The position numbers and the translations under genes are program-made. This document shows, one piece after another, positions 34,216-44,080 of a stretch of DNA of 64,000 nt (position 1 is its first letter; each line of letters starts with the position of its first letter). Source of the stretch: UBA1189 sp964570685 (lineage in GTDB: Bacteria; Bacteroidota; Bacteroidia; Bacteroidales; Bacteroidaceae); the NCBI GenBank assembly GCA_964570685.1, contig CAZMZC010000008.1, forward strand, positions 1 to 64,000. Direction: 5' to 3'. Under the pieces are notes generated by a model. It saw nothing but the letters and a program-made list of their open reading frames with translations, was not told the DNA's origin and did not search any database.

Positions 34216-35880
34216 ATGCAAAACTCAAACACTCAAAACAACCTGAAAAATCAAATTATGGAAAATCTCAATGTTGCCCAACCTCAAATGTCTTACGTCG
34301 ACACACTGCGTGAGACCATGCAGGAGGAGTTTCCCCTGCTCAGTGAAGTGACCCGTGGGGTCGTAGACGACCCTTTAACCTTGATGAATGCTCGCACCGA
34401 TGACGACGGTGTGGTGGTTCCCTGCGCCCTGCCCGATGCGATGTGGCGGTCGCTGCCCCAGATGATGAGCGAGTCGCTCTCGCTCTATGCCGATGCCGAC
34501 ATCCGCACCATGCTCCTCATGGCCATGATGGCAACCATAGGTTCGGCCATGAGCAATGTACGTGTGCGCCACGAGCGCCGCCTCTACTCACTGGGCATGA
34601 TGAACGTATGCGTAGGTCCCTCGGCCTCGGGCAAGGGATGCGTGGGCGATGTGGCGAGTCTCGTCGATGACATCAACGACATCATCTGCAGCGAGAGTGC
34701 CCAGGCACAGGCCGACTACCGCAAGCGCCACAACCGCTATGCCCGTCTCAACAAACAACTCAGCTATGCTGCCAAGGGCGACACAGCCAACCTTATCGAC
34801 GTGGACAACATCGCTGAGGAGGTGGACGAGCCGCAGGCTCCCCTGCGCCGTATGCACAAGCTGCCCTCGAAGACCACGGCGGCCAACTATCACCGCCTGC
34901 TCTATGCCAATGGAGAGTACATATCGTATCTGCACATCCCCGAGCTGGCGGAGCTGAATGCTGCCAATCGCACTGCCTTCGGTGACTTCATGTACATGAT
35001 GCTCGCCGCGCAGAACGAGGAACCCCTGCACACCGCCCGCAAGACCGATGATGAGGACTACCGCATAGAGCACACCCGACTGGCCTTGGTAGCCACGGGC
35101 ACGGAGTCATCGGTGCGGGCCTTCATCCCTAACCTCGAGGACGGACTCTCCACGCGTTTCCTCTACCACAACCTGCCCGCCAAGGACACGGTGCGCGACG
35201 AGATGGATGAGGCCATGGCCGAGGCGATGAACGATGTGTATACCCACCACCGCACCCAGCTGACGGCGATATGGAGCGAGCTGCGCCGGTTTGACGGCAA
35301 GCCCGACGACGAACTGCCGCGCCTCATGCTCAGCGATGCGCAGCGCACGCTCATCAACGACTATTACCGTCAGATGGTATCGTTCATCGCGCTCACCCAG
35401 CCCGACCGAGACTTGCGGGCACCCATCCTGCGCACCCGCCTGAACCTCTACCGTATGCAGATGGTCATCGCCGTGCTGCGCCGTCACGAGGAGATGGGCA
35501 CCGCCGAGGGCATGTTCGACGAGAGGCTCTTCACCACCACCGAGGCCGACCTGCGCTGGGCATTGGCCTATATCTTCTATACCATGATGCAGACCTCTAC
35601 CATCTACGACCGCCTGCGTCGTGAGGAGACGGAGGAGGCACCCAAGCGCACCCGCCTCAGCGCACTGGCCTTCCTGCACATGCTGCCCCGCCAGTTCTGT
35701 ACAGCCGAGGCCATACGCATCGGCAAAGAGCGCGGCATCGGTGAAGGTGGTGTAGCCAAGAAACTGACCAAGCTGATCAAGGAGTACTACATTGCCAAAG
35801 TGCGCCACGGCGTGTTTGTCAAGGTGACGAAAGCTGATAGGAACAAGTGGAAAGGCGGTTGTACAGATTTGGCGGCATAA
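34216..35880 (+). CDS. DUF3987 family ATPase/helicase-like protein
   Basis: 554 residues. The Walker A motif is GPSASGKG at 134-141, after the hydrophobic stretch MLLMAMMATIGSAMSNV. RLALVATGTESSVRAFIP and GLSTRFLYHNLP resemble the Walker B/sensor part of this primase-helicase-related family. The C-terminal ~70 residues look like a winged helix (FCTAEAIRIGKERGIGEGGV). DUF3987 proteins are common in Bacteroidota mobile or variable loci beside HU-like genes; their role is not settled. ATG 34258 (MENLNVAQ) is an alternative start. Function open. Confidence 0.85.
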   Translation: MQNSNTQNNLKNQIMENLNVAQPQMSYVDTLRETMQEEFPLLSEVTRGVVDDPLTLMNARTDDDGVVVPCALPDAMWRSLPQMMSESLSLYADADIRTMLLMAMMATIGSAMSNVRVRHERRLYSLGMMNVCVGPSASGKGCVGDVASLVDDINDIICSESAQAQADYRKRHNRYARLNKQLSYAAKGDTANLIDVDNIAEEVDEPQAPLRRMHKLPSKTTAANYHRLLYANGEYISYLHIPELAELNAANRTAFGDFMYMMLAAQNEEPLHTARKTDDEDYRIEHTRLALVATGTESSVRAFIPNLEDGLSTRFLYHNLPAKDTVRDEMDEAMAEAMNDVYTHHRTQLTAIWSELRRFDGKPDDELPRLMLSDAQRTLINDYYRQMVSFIALTQPDRDLRAPILRTRLNLYRMQMVIAVLRRHEEMGTAEGMFDERLFTTTEADLRWALAYIFYTMMQTSTIYDRLRREETEEAPKRTRLSALAFLHMLPRQFCTAEAIRIGKERGIGEGGVAKKLTKLIKEYYIAKVRHGVFVKVTKADRNKWKGGCTDLAA

Positions 35881-35972
35881 CACTCAGTGTGCCACACCAG
35901 TTACATCAAAAATAAGTACAGTTTATGGATAGTTTAAGGATAGTTTCATGTACTGTTTTCCCTCCCCGACAA

Positions 35973-37511
35973 CTACTCCTCGAAACTTCTTTGTTCCGTA
36001 CCTTCGATAGGAGTAAGCGGCCGCAGGTAGGAGGCGGCAGCATCGGTGACCACAAGCACGATATCGCTCCCCACTCCACTGACGGGTGGCACAAACTCTG
36101 TAGTGCGGTTCCTGTATTCGCCGATGTAGGCGTATTCGCCCGTTACGGGAGAGTACCACCAAGCCTTTTTCCTCTTTCCTGCAATCTTGGTAAGGTCTAT
36201 CTGCATGGGGCGCCCGGTGTAGTTGTACACCAGCAGGTAGTCGTCGCCACGGGTGGCGGCAAGGCGGTCATATTTCTTGACTACCCATGCCGAGTCGGCC
36301 GGAACGATTGTGCCAGCCGCGGGGAGCTGCTCCTGAGGCACCCGCACCACAGGCAACGCCTCGCTCTCGGCCTGTCGCTTGTCAGAGGCGGCCACTACCG
36401 ACTGGTCGGGCACCCGTTCCTCGTAGGGAAATGTCAGCATGAGGCTCTTCAGGTGCTGCATCTGACCGAACCCGGGGAAGTCGAGGGCCTCCCACCAAGG
36501 TGTGTTGGCAAAGTAGGCGGGGCTGATGCCGGGGCGATAGAACTGCATGATTTCGTTGCAGCCGTAGGTGTGTCCGCAGGCACCGGCGAAGACCGACCAG
36601 TAGGCGTAGCGCCGTACGTCGGCAGCCGTCCACCGAGGCTCCGTGCCGTGATGCAGGCCTTGTGGTATGTTTTCGTAAGAGGGCTCGCCATCGAGCACGG
36701 GTTTCATGGGGTCGTCAATAAATGACTGCTCCACATAGCGCCAGTTGTCCTCCTCGGTCTTGTCGGGGATGGGGTAGTCTTTGTTGCCCATACGCTGGTC
36801 GTAGCGGCGGTGCCCGCTCTGAAACATGTGGAAGTCTATCCACTCGGCCGCAGGGAAGAACTGCGAGGAGCAGGTGCGTCCGCGCGGATGGAATGTCATC
36901 AGATGCGCCGTGTCGATGGCGCGTATGGTGCGTGCCAAGGTCTCCCACACCTCAGTCTTCACCGAGCCTTGTATGTCGCCTCCGATAATCCACACTATGT
37001 TGGGACAGTCCTTATAGCGGTTGGCCAGGAAGGTGCCATACTTTACCGCCTCCTCTTGGGTCATCTTGCCGCTCTTCACCAGTCCGCCCCAGATACACAC
37101 CATGCCGATGTAGATGCCATGGCGCTCGGCCGTCTGCACGATATAGTCCATGTGGTCCCAGTAGCCATACACGCCAGGGCGGTCGATATCCGAGAAGTCG
37201 TAGCCTGCAGGGTGCGACGACTGTCCGTAGGCATTGTAGGCAGGCACGGCGTTGACCGTCTGCACCTGCACCACGTTGTATCCGGCTTGAGCGCAACGGC
37301 TCAGGTAGAAGTCCACCTCGTCCCGATTGAGGCGCTCGGGCATGAGCCACCCCGTATCGCCCAGCCAGAAGAAGGGTTTGCCGTTCTCGTGCACCAGGTA
37401 GCGGTTGTTGTCACTGACGCGCAGGGCGCCATTCTTCCAAGGGGCCTCGGGCTTGGCCGTCACCAACAGGGTGGAGGCCGTCAGCAGGAGTAGCGAAAGC
37501 AGTCTTGTCAT
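35973..37511 (-). CDS. GH140-like (DUF4038) secreted glycoside hydrolase
   Basis: 512 residues from ATG 37511 (MTRLLSLLLLTASTLLVTAK, a signal peptide); an in-frame ATG at 37571 adds an unlikely extension. A TIM-barrel domain begins KPFFWLGDTGWLMPERLNRD. Candidate catalytic residues lie in IIGGDIQGS (Asp) and DGEPSYEN (Glu), the positions used by apiosidase-like GH140 enzymes. A C-terminal beta domain follows (about 415-500). Substrate is probably a plant or host glycan side chain. It stands alone, without SusC/SusD genes. Confidence 0.85.
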   Translation of the reverse strand: MTRLLSLLLLTASTLLVTAKPEAPWKNGALRVSDNNRYLVHENGKPFFWLGDTGWLMPERLNRDEVDFYLSRCAQAGYNVVQVQTVNAVPAYNAYGQSSHPAGYDFSDIDRPGVYGYWDHMDYIVQTAERHGIYIGMVCIWGGLVKSGKMTQEEAVKYGTFLANRYKDCPNIVWIIGGDIQGSVKTEVWETLARTIRAIDTAHLMTFHPRGRTCSSQFFPAAEWIDFHMFQSGHRRYDQRMGNKDYPIPDKTEEDNWRYVEQSFIDDPMKPVLDGEPSYENIPQGLHHGTEPRWTAADVRRYAYWSVFAGACGHTYGCNEIMQFYRPGISPAYFANTPWWEALDFPGFGQMQHLKSLMLTFPYEERVPDQSVVAASDKRQAESEALPVVRVPQEQLPAAGTIVPADSAWVVKKYDRLAATRGDDYLLVYNYTGRPMQIDLTKIAGKRKKAWWYSPVTGEYAYIGEYRNRTTEFVPPVSGVGSDIVLVVTDAAASYLRPLTPIEGTEQRSFEE

Positions 37512-37693
37512 GATTTGCTCGAAGTTGACGTTTACCGATGCAAAGAAAAGGGAAATATTCCAACAGAGCAAACGGGGAGGGGGGGGAAAAAACGCTCAAA
37601 TAAATTTGGCATTTCATTCGGTTTGCACTAATTTTAGCGACTTCGTCGCAGAAGGTACGCTGCACCTCGGGATAAAAAATAAATAGATTTATT

Positions 37694-37723
37694 TTGTTCT
37701 CCCCTCGGTTTGCTGTACCTTTG
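37694..37723 (+). promoter_or_regulatory. Promoter of mltD
   Basis: TTG (37694-37696), 19 bp, TACCTTTG (37716-37723), 30 nt before the start. It gives mltD-rel independent expression after separation from parAB. Confidence 0.82.
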
Positions 37724-37753
37724 TAATTTATTCCCCAAAAGCAAAGGACGACA

Positions 37754-39130
37754 ATGAAGAAGACCGTATATATTGCCCTTTCTGCACTGGTATTGCTGTG
37801 CGGATGCTCAGAAAAGATACTCCCCATCAGAGGAGTGAAGAAGGTAGGTGCCACAGAAGTGGCACAAGTGGGAACCCCTGTGGCTACAGCTGCACAGGAC
37901 ACCGTAGCCGAAGAGGTGGCGCAGGTGTCTGTAGTGAAGCGCGAACCTATACCCGAGGAGTGGACGACCATCAAGGACGACTCGCTGGTGGTGCTGGAGA
38001 GTATGTCGGGCGAACTGGACAGCCTGCTGGGCAGCTGGTATGCACAGACGATCCTATATGTAGACACCACCTGCACGGCTACCGCCGTGAACCCCACCTT
38101 CAGCGACACGGTATACACGGAGCGACTGGCCAACCTGCCCTGCCTGGTAGCGATGGTGTACAACCAGCCCGTGCGGGCCAGCATAGACCGCTACGCCACG
38201 AAGCTGCGCCATCAGGTGTCGTATATGCTGGGTATGATGCAGTATTACGAGCCGCTCATAGAGCAGGCACTCGACGTGCACGGTGTACCCAACGAGCTGA
38301 AGTATCTGCCCGTCATCGAGTCGGCACTGAACCCCGTAGCCGTATCGCGTGCCGGAGCTACCGGCCTGTGGCAGTTCATGTACAGCACGGGCAAGCTCTA
38401 CGGACTGAAGCAGAACAGCCTTGTCGACGACCGCCGCGACCCCGTGAAGGCCACGTGGGCGGCAGCCAAGCATCTGCGCGACCTCTACGACCACTTCGGC
38501 GACTGGAGCCTCGCCATCGCTGCCTACAACTGCGGTTCGGGCAACGTGAACAAGGCCATCTACCGCTCGGGCGGCAAGACCAGCTTCTGGGACATCTACT
38601 ACTACCTGCCCCGCGAGACACGCGGCTACGTGCCTGCCTTCATCGCCGCCACCTACATCATGACCTACCACGCCGAGCACGGCATATGCCCTATGGAGGC
38701 CAAGCTGCCCTTGCAGACCGACACGATTATGGTGAACCGCCTGCTCCACTTCGACCAGATAGCTGCCGTATGCGACATCAGCCTCGACACGCTGCGCGGC
38801 CTCAACCCACAGTACCGTGAGGACATCATCCCCGGCAAGTTCCAACCCAACTCGCTGCGCCTGCCCGAGGACAAGATACGCACCTTCATCCTCTCGGGCG
38901 ACTCTATCTACAACTACAACCGCGAGAAATACTTCTCCGAAGAGAAGGTCAAGGAGGTGAAGAACAAGGCCACCAACAGCGGCTTCATATACCACAAGAT
39001 ACGCAGCGGAGAGACCCTCTCGACCATCGCACGCCGCTACCGCGTGACGGTGAACGAGCTGAAGTGCTGGAACAACCTCAGCACAAGCCGCATCGTGGCA
39101 GGCAAGAGACTGAAGATATATCCGAGATAA
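37754..39130 (+). CDS. mltD: Membrane-bound lytic murein transglycosylase D
   Basis: 458-residue lipoprotein (LCGC, Cys18) that cleaves peptidoglycan glycan strands. The SLT domain spans about 150-290: VIESALNPVAVSRAGATGLW with the catalytic Glu, and WSLAIAAYNCGSGNVNKAI. A single LysM repeat sits at the C terminus (YHKIRSGETLSTIARRYRVT) for wall binding. Acts in the periplasm. rel follows 148 nt later, after a repeat-rich spacer. Confidence 0.94.
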   Translation: MKKTVYIALSALVLLCGCSEKILPIRGVKKVGATEVAQVGTPVATAAQDTVAEEVAQVSVVKREPIPEEWTTIKDDSLVVLESMSGELDSLLGSWYAQTILYVDTTCTATAVNPTFSDTVYTERLANLPCLVAMVYNQPVRASIDRYATKLRHQVSYMLGMMQYYEPLIEQALDVHGVPNELKYLPVIESALNPVAVSRAGATGLWQFMYSTGKLYGLKQNSLVDDRRDPVKATWAAAKHLRDLYDHFGDWSLAIAAYNCGSGNVNKAIYRSGGKTSFWDIYYYLPRETRGYVPAFIAATYIMTYHAEHGICPMEAKLPLQTDTIMVNRLLHFDQIAAVCDISLDTLRGLNPQYREDIIPGKFQPNSLRLPEDKIRTFILSGDSIYNYNREKYFSEEKVKEVKNKATNSGFIYHKIRSGETLSTIARRYRVTVNELKCWNNLSTSRIVAGKRLKIYPR

Positions 39131-39278
39131 AAAGAGGACCCTCCCTTTCCCTCCCTATAGGGAGGGAAAACAGGCCTCACTGAAAGCAACTTATGTATAA
39201 CCATAAATACACATCCACACGGCCGCGATGACGGTAAGCCCCTCCATAAAGGGAGGGGTTGGGGTGGGTCTTCTAATT
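39131..39278. repeat. CCCTCC/GGGAGG repeat in the mltD-rel spacer
   Basis: TTTCCCTCCCTATAGGGAGG continues into a perfect 24-bp palindrome at 39146-39169. A second block, CCCCTCCATAAAGGGAGGGG followed by TTGGGGTGGG, is at 39239-39266. The same family of C-rich/G-rich words occurs at 47668-47700, 47776-47804 and inside a gene at 52515-52635. Confidence 0.7.
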
Positions 39279-41525
39279 ATGAACACCGACAGAGAACAAG
39301 CCGAAGAGAAGATGATAAACGAGGCGTTCCAAGGAATGCTCAGTACCTACCTTGCCTCGAAGCACCGCAAGAAGGTGGACATCATCACCCGCGCATTCAA
39401 CTTTGCCAAACACGCCCACAAGGGGGTGCGACGCAACTCGGGCGAGCCCTACATCCTGCACCCCATCGCCGTGGCACGCATCGTGAGCGAGGAGATAGGG
39501 CTGGGCTCTACCTCCATCTGCGCCGCGCTGCTGCACGATGTGGTGGAAGACACCGAGTACACGGTGGAGGACATCGCCAACCTCTTCGGTCCCAAGATAG
39601 CGCAGATCGTTGACGGACTCACCAAGATTGCCGGAGGGATCTTCGGCGACAAGGCGTCGGCACAGACAGAGAACTTCAAGAAGCTGCTGCTCACCATGTC
39701 GGAAGACATACGCGTCATCCTCATCAAGATTGCCGACCGCCTGCACAACATGCGCACCCTGCAGCACATGGCGCCCAACAAGCAGTACAAGATTGCAGGA
39801 GAGACACTCTACATATACGCCCCCATCGCCTACCGCCTCGGACTGAGCAAGATAAAGGTGGAGCTCGAAAACCTCAGCTTCAAATACGAGCACCCCGAGG
39901 AGTATGCCAGCATAGAGGAGAAACTGGTGATGACACAGGCCCAGCGCGAGAAGCTCTTTGCCGACTTCACCGCACCCATCAAGGCCAAGCTCGACGAAAT
40001 GGGCGTACAGTACCGGCTGATGGGACGCATCAAGTCGCCCTACTCGATATGGAAGAAGATGCAGACCAAGCAGCTTGCTTTCGACGAGATATTCGACATA
40101 CTGGCCGTGCGCATCATCTTCGACCCCAAGAACCCGAAGGAGGAGGCCAACGAGTGCTTCAACATATACATCGCCCTCTCGCACCTCTACCGCACCCATC
40201 CCGACCGCTTCCGCGACTGGGTGAACCAGCCCAAGACCAACGGCTATCAGGCACTGCACGTGACACTGATGAGCAATCACGGCGAATGGGTGGAGGTACA
40301 GATACGCAGCCGGCGTATGGACGACATCGCCGAGCAGGGCGTGGCAGCACACTGGAAATACAAGGAGAGCGGCTACGTGGAGGAGGACGAGGTGGACCTC
40401 AACAAGTGGCTCCACACCATCAAGGAGATACTCGACGACCCACAGCCCGACGCGATGGACTTCCTCGACGCTATCAAGCTCAACCTCTACTCGTCGGAAA
40501 TCTTCGTCTTCACCCCCAAGGGCGACATCAAGACTATGCCCCAAGGCTGCACCGCGCTCGACTTTGCCTTCTCCATACACACCGTAGTGGGTACACACTG
40601 CATCGGTGCCAAGGTCAACCACAAGCTCGTGCCCATGAGTCACGTGCTGCAGAGCGGCGACCAGGTGGAGGTGCTCACCTCGAAGACTCAGAACGTGAAG
40701 CCCGAGTGGCTCACCATGGTCACCACCGCCAAGGCCAAGAGCAAGATACAGGGCATCCTGCGCCGCGAAGAACGCATCGCACACAAGGAGGGAGAACGCC
40801 TCATGACCGAGTTTGCCCAGAAGGAGGACCTCACACTCGACGTACACAGCATAGCCCGCCTATGCCGTATGCACAACTTCACGGAGTACGACCAACTGCT
40901 TGTAGCGCTGGGCAACAAGAGCATCGTCCTGGGCGATGCCGACCGTAGCGCCCTCAAGGGTCCCAGCTCATCGTCGAACATTCTGGGCCGACTCTTCCGC
41001 ACCGGCAGCACCAAGAAGGAGAAGGAACCCTTGGCTACGTCGCCCCTCGACAATACACAGAAGATTGACAAGAAGCGCCCACTCATCCTCACCGACGAAG
41101 CCATACAGAGCAGCTACCATATGGCCGACTGTTGCCACCCCATACCGGGCGACGACGTGCTCGGATTCATCGGCGACGACGGACAGATTATCATACACCA
41201 ACGCAAGTGCCCCAAGGCGGCCAAGCTCAAGGCAGGCTATGGCAACCGCATCGTGGCAGCACAATGGAGCACCCACAAGTTGCTCCACTTCTCCGTATCC
41301 ATCAACATCAAGGGTATCGACGGCGTGGGCGTGGTGAACCAGATTACCAACGTCATCTCCCAGGAGCTCAACGTCAACATGGAGCGCATCCTCATCGAGG
41401 CGCACGACGGCATTTTCGACGGCACCATACGCCTCCGCGTACACGACGTCGACGGCATCAAGGTCATCTGCGACAACCTGAAGAAGCTCAACAATATCCG
41501 CACCGTCATCCGCGTGGATGAATAA
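39279..41525 (+). CDS. rel: Bifunctional (p)ppGpp synthetase/hydrolase Rel
   Basis: 748 residues from ATG 39279 (MNTDREQAEEKMINEAFQGM); an upstream in-frame ATG at 39228 would translate repeat DNA and is rejected. The HD hydrolase domain includes HPIAVARIV and LLHDVVEDT (His86-Asp87). The synthetase domain has RIKSPYSIWKKM and RDWVNQPKTNGYQALHV. TGS (FVFTPKGDIKTMPQGCTALD) and C-terminal ACT domains follow. Both catalytic domains look intact, so this is the long Rel/SpoT enzyme that controls the stringent response. Confidence 0.96.
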   Translation: MNTDREQAEEKMINEAFQGMLSTYLASKHRKKVDIITRAFNFAKHAHKGVRRNSGEPYILHPIAVARIVSEEIGLGSTSICAALLHDVVEDTEYTVEDIANLFGPKIAQIVDGLTKIAGGIFGDKASAQTENFKKLLLTMSEDIRVILIKIADRLHNMRTLQHMAPNKQYKIAGETLYIYAPIAYRLGLSKIKVELENLSFKYEHPEEYASIEEKLVMTQAQREKLFADFTAPIKAKLDEMGVQYRLMGRIKSPYSIWKKMQTKQLAFDEIFDILAVRIIFDPKNPKEEANECFNIYIALSHLYRTHPDRFRDWVNQPKTNGYQALHVTLMSNHGEWVEVQIRSRRMDDIAEQGVAAHWKYKESGYVEEDEVDLNKWLHTIKEILDDPQPDAMDFLDAIKLNLYSSEIFVFTPKGDIKTMPQGCTALDFAFSIHTVVGTHCIGAKVNHKLVPMSHVLQSGDQVEVLTSKTQNVKPEWLTMVTTAKAKSKIQGILRREERIAHKEGERLMTEFAQKEDLTLDVHSIARLCRMHNFTEYDQLLVALGNKSIVLGDADRSALKGPSSSSNILGRLFRTGSTKKEKEPLATSPLDNTQKIDKKRPLILTDEAIQSSYHMADCCHPIPGDDVLGFIGDDGQIIIHQRKCPKAAKLKAGYGNRIVAAQWSTHKLLHFSVSINIKGIDGVGVVNQITNVISQELNVNMERILIEAHDGIFDGTIRLRVHDVDGIKVICDNLKKLNNIRTVIRVDE

Positions 41526-41590
41526 TCGGAGAGGCTCCATTAAACCATACCATAGGACGGAAGTCTAATATATGACAAAACTACATTTTT

Positions 41591-44008
41591 ATGAGAACAC
41601 TACTTACTCTCCTCGTCAACCTCATAGGCCTCAGCACCTCGGCTCAAGTATCGTTCGGCAATGCCGAGAAGTTTAACACCGATTGGCGCTTCGTCCTATC
41701 CGATGACAGCAGAGCCTGCAACCCCGACTACGACGACAGCCGCTGGCGCCGCATGGAGCTGCCCCACGACTGGAGCGTGGAGAGTGCCCCCTCGCAAGAG
41801 CTGGCCAGCTGCACAGGCTATCTGCCCGGAGGCATAGGTTGGTATCGCAAGACATTCACCGTCGCCGACGATGCCGCCCGCCACTACATCTACTTCGAGG
41901 GCGTGTATAACCGCAGCGACGTATACCTCAACGGACACCATCTGGGACACCGCCCCAACGGATACGTATCGTTCATGTATGACCTCACACCTTATTTAAA
42001 TAAGGGTGGCGACAATGTCATCGCCGTACGCGTCGACCACAGCCGCTATGCCGACTCGCGCTGGTACACCGGCTCGGGCATCTACCGCGACGTATACCTC
42101 ATCAGCGCACCCGACGTGCACCTCTCGCAGTGGGGCGTAGCCTACCGAGCCACCAAGCTCACCGACCGCAGCGCCACCATCGAGGTCGACGTAGCTGTCG
42201 ACAACCACACCGCACAGGCACAGAAGGTGCAGGCACGTGTATCGATGTTTGACGCTGAAGGAAAGAAGGTAGCCTCAACGACAAAAAATGCCAGCGTAGC
42301 AGCCAGCACCACCAATTGTCAATTGTCCATTGTGAATTGTCAATTGAAAAATCCTCACCGCTGGAACCTCGACGACCCCTATCTCTATACACTGAAGGTG
42401 GAACTGCTTGCCGACGGACAGGTCATCGACCAGACCGAGGTACGTGCCGGACTGCGCACAATGGACTTCAGCGCCGACAAGGGCTTTGCCCTCAACGGAC
42501 AGAACATGAAGGTCAAGGGCGTATGCCTCCACCACGATGCCGGTGTGCTGGGTGCTGTCGTTCCGCCCGAAGTATGGCGCCGCCGCCTCGAAGGCCTCAA
42601 GGCCATGGGTGCCAATGCCATCCGCATGAGCCACAATCCGCAAGCACCTATCGTATATGACCTGTGTGATGAGTTGGGACTGCTCGTTATGGATGAGGGC
42701 AGTGACGAATGGGAGTTCCCCAAACGCAAGTGGATAAAGGGATGGAACAAGGGCGAGCCGGGCTTTGACGGCACGTATGACTTCTTCGAAGAGTGGATTG
42801 AGCGTGATGTAACCGATATGGTGCGCCGCGACCGCAACCACCCCAGCGTGTTTCTCTGGAGCGTGGGCAATGAGGTCGACTACCCCAACGACCCCTACTC
42901 TCACCCCGTGCTCGACGGCAGCAGCATCAGCCAGCCCATGTTTGGCGGCTACGACCCCGAGCGTCCGCATGCCGAGCGCATAGGTAAGATAGCCAAGCGC
43001 CTGGCTGCCTGCATCCGCGCCATAGACTCCTCACGCCCCGTCACAGGTGCCTTGGCAGGTGTAGTCATGAGTAATGAGACCGAGTATCCCGAAGCTGTCG
43101 ACGTGGTGGGCTACAACTACACCGAGGACCGCTACGACACCGACCATAAGAAATACCCCGAGCGCATCATCTACGGCAGCGAGACCCGCAGCGACTTCGG
43201 CGCATGGAAAGCCGTGCGCGACAAGGAGCACATCTTCGGCCAGTTCATCTGGACCGGTACCGACTATCTCGGCGAGTCGGGTGCATGGCCCTCACGCGGC
43301 CTCCACACCGGTCTGCTCAACTTTGCCAACTATCCCAAGGGACGCGGCAAGTTCCGCGAGGCCCACTGGAGCGAGAAGCCCATGGTATACATCGGCACCT
43401 ACCGCACAGGACGTGGCCGCTGGGGCAACCAGCTCTCCATCGATGCCGGCGACACCTGGAACTACCGCGACGGACAGCGTGTGCGTGTCGTATGCTACAC
43501 CAACACCGCCAAGGCTCAGCTCAAGCTCAACGGTGAGGTCATCGGCGAGATGCGCCCCTACGATGACAATAGCGGTATGATTCACTGGGACGTAGAGTAT
43601 CGCCCCGGTACCCTCACCGCAGAGGGCTTCGACGCTGAGGGCAACCTGCAGGCCACCTACACCATCACCACCAGCGACCGCCCCTATAAGCTTCGCGCCA
43701 CACTGCTCGAGCCCGAGGTATCGGCACAGGGAGGTACCGCACAGGTGCTCGTAGAGGTGATTGACGAGAACGGCACCATCGTGAAGTTGGCCGACAACAT
43801 GATCTCTTGCTTGGTCGAGGGACCCGCCCGCATGCTCGGCCTCGAGAACTCCGATAACAGCGACATGAGCCACCCCAAGGCACGCCAGCGCCGCGCCTAC
43901 CAAGGCTACCTCGTAGCCTATGTGCAGGTCAATGGCACGGAGCCCGTGACACTCACCTTCAGCGCTCCGCTCCTCAAGGATGCCACGCTGACATTCGAGC
44001 CGAAATAA
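41591..44008 (+). CDS. GH2 family glycoside hydrolase (beta-galactosidase-like)
   Basis: 805 residues with a signal peptide (about 1-18). Domain order: sugar-binding domain (about 25-180; PHDWSVE, GGIGWYRKTF, GVYNRSDVYLNGHHLG), immunoglobulin-like domain (about 185-295), TIM barrel (about 295-590), and C-terminal beta domains. The acid/base Glu is in WSVGNEVD and the nucleophile Glu in YGSETRSD. Residues ~241-252 (NCQLSIVNCQLK) are encoded by intergenic-type repeat DNA inside the immunoglobulin-like domain. Probably periplasmic; the exact sugar is unknown. It ends at a strong hairpin. Confidence 0.92.
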   Translation: MRTLLTLLVNLIGLSTSAQVSFGNAEKFNTDWRFVLSDDSRACNPDYDDSRWRRMELPHDWSVESAPSQELASCTGYLPGGIGWYRKTFTVADDAARHYIYFEGVYNRSDVYLNGHHLGHRPNGYVSFMYDLTPYLNKGGDNVIAVRVDHSRYADSRWYTGSGIYRDVYLISAPDVHLSQWGVAYRATKLTDRSATIEVDVAVDNHTAQAQKVQARVSMFDAEGKKVASTTKNASVAASTTNCQLSIVNCQLKNPHRWNLDDPYLYTLKVELLADGQVIDQTEVRAGLRTMDFSADKGFALNGQNMKVKGVCLHHDAGVLGAVVPPEVWRRRLEGLKAMGANAIRMSHNPQAPIVYDLCDELGLLVMDEGSDEWEFPKRKWIKGWNKGEPGFDGTYDFFEEWIERDVTDMVRRDRNHPSVFLWSVGNEVDYPNDPYSHPVLDGSSISQPMFGGYDPERPHAERIGKIAKRLAACIRAIDSSRPVTGALAGVVMSNETEYPEAVDVVGYNYTEDRYDTDHKKYPERIIYGSETRSDFGAWKAVRDKEHIFGQFIWTGTDYLGESGAWPSRGLHTGLLNFANYPKGRGKFREAHWSEKPMVYIGTYRTGRGRWGNQLSIDAGDTWNYRDGQRVRVVCYTNTAKAQLKLNGEVIGEMRPYDDNSGMIHWDVEYRPGTLTAEGFDAEGNLQATYTITTSDRPYKLRATLLEPEVSAQGGTAQVLVEVIDENGTIVKLADNMISCLVEGPARMLGLENSDNSDMSHPKARQRRAYQGYLVAYVQVNGTEPVTLTFSAPLLKDATLTFEPK
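42313..42346 (+). repeat. CAATTG-type filler repeat inside the GH2 gene
   Basis: Four tandem-like words CAATTGTC, AATTGTCCATT, GTGAATTGTC and AATTG, of the kind usually found between genes, translated in frame as NCQLSIVNCQL. Confidence 0.75.
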
Positions 44009-44021
44009 AACATATGCATAT

Positions 44022-44070
44022 ACAAGGAGAGAGGTCGACCTTCGGGTCGACCTCTCTCCTTGTCTTTATT
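44022..44070 (+). terminator. Strong terminator after the GH2 gene
   Basis: A perfect 19-bp stem (44022-44040 with 44045-44063) capped by a TTCG tetraloop, followed by CTTTATT. It may serve both strands, as the PG0541-type gene converges. Confidence 0.9.
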
Positions 44071-44080
44071 CAAGAAGGAA

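Noticed and set aside
39228..39278. Upstream in-frame start for rel
   Set aside because: The added residues translate GGGAGGGGTTGGGGTGGG repeat DNA and have no counterpart in Rel proteins. The same argument rejects the upstream start of the pump gene (47703).
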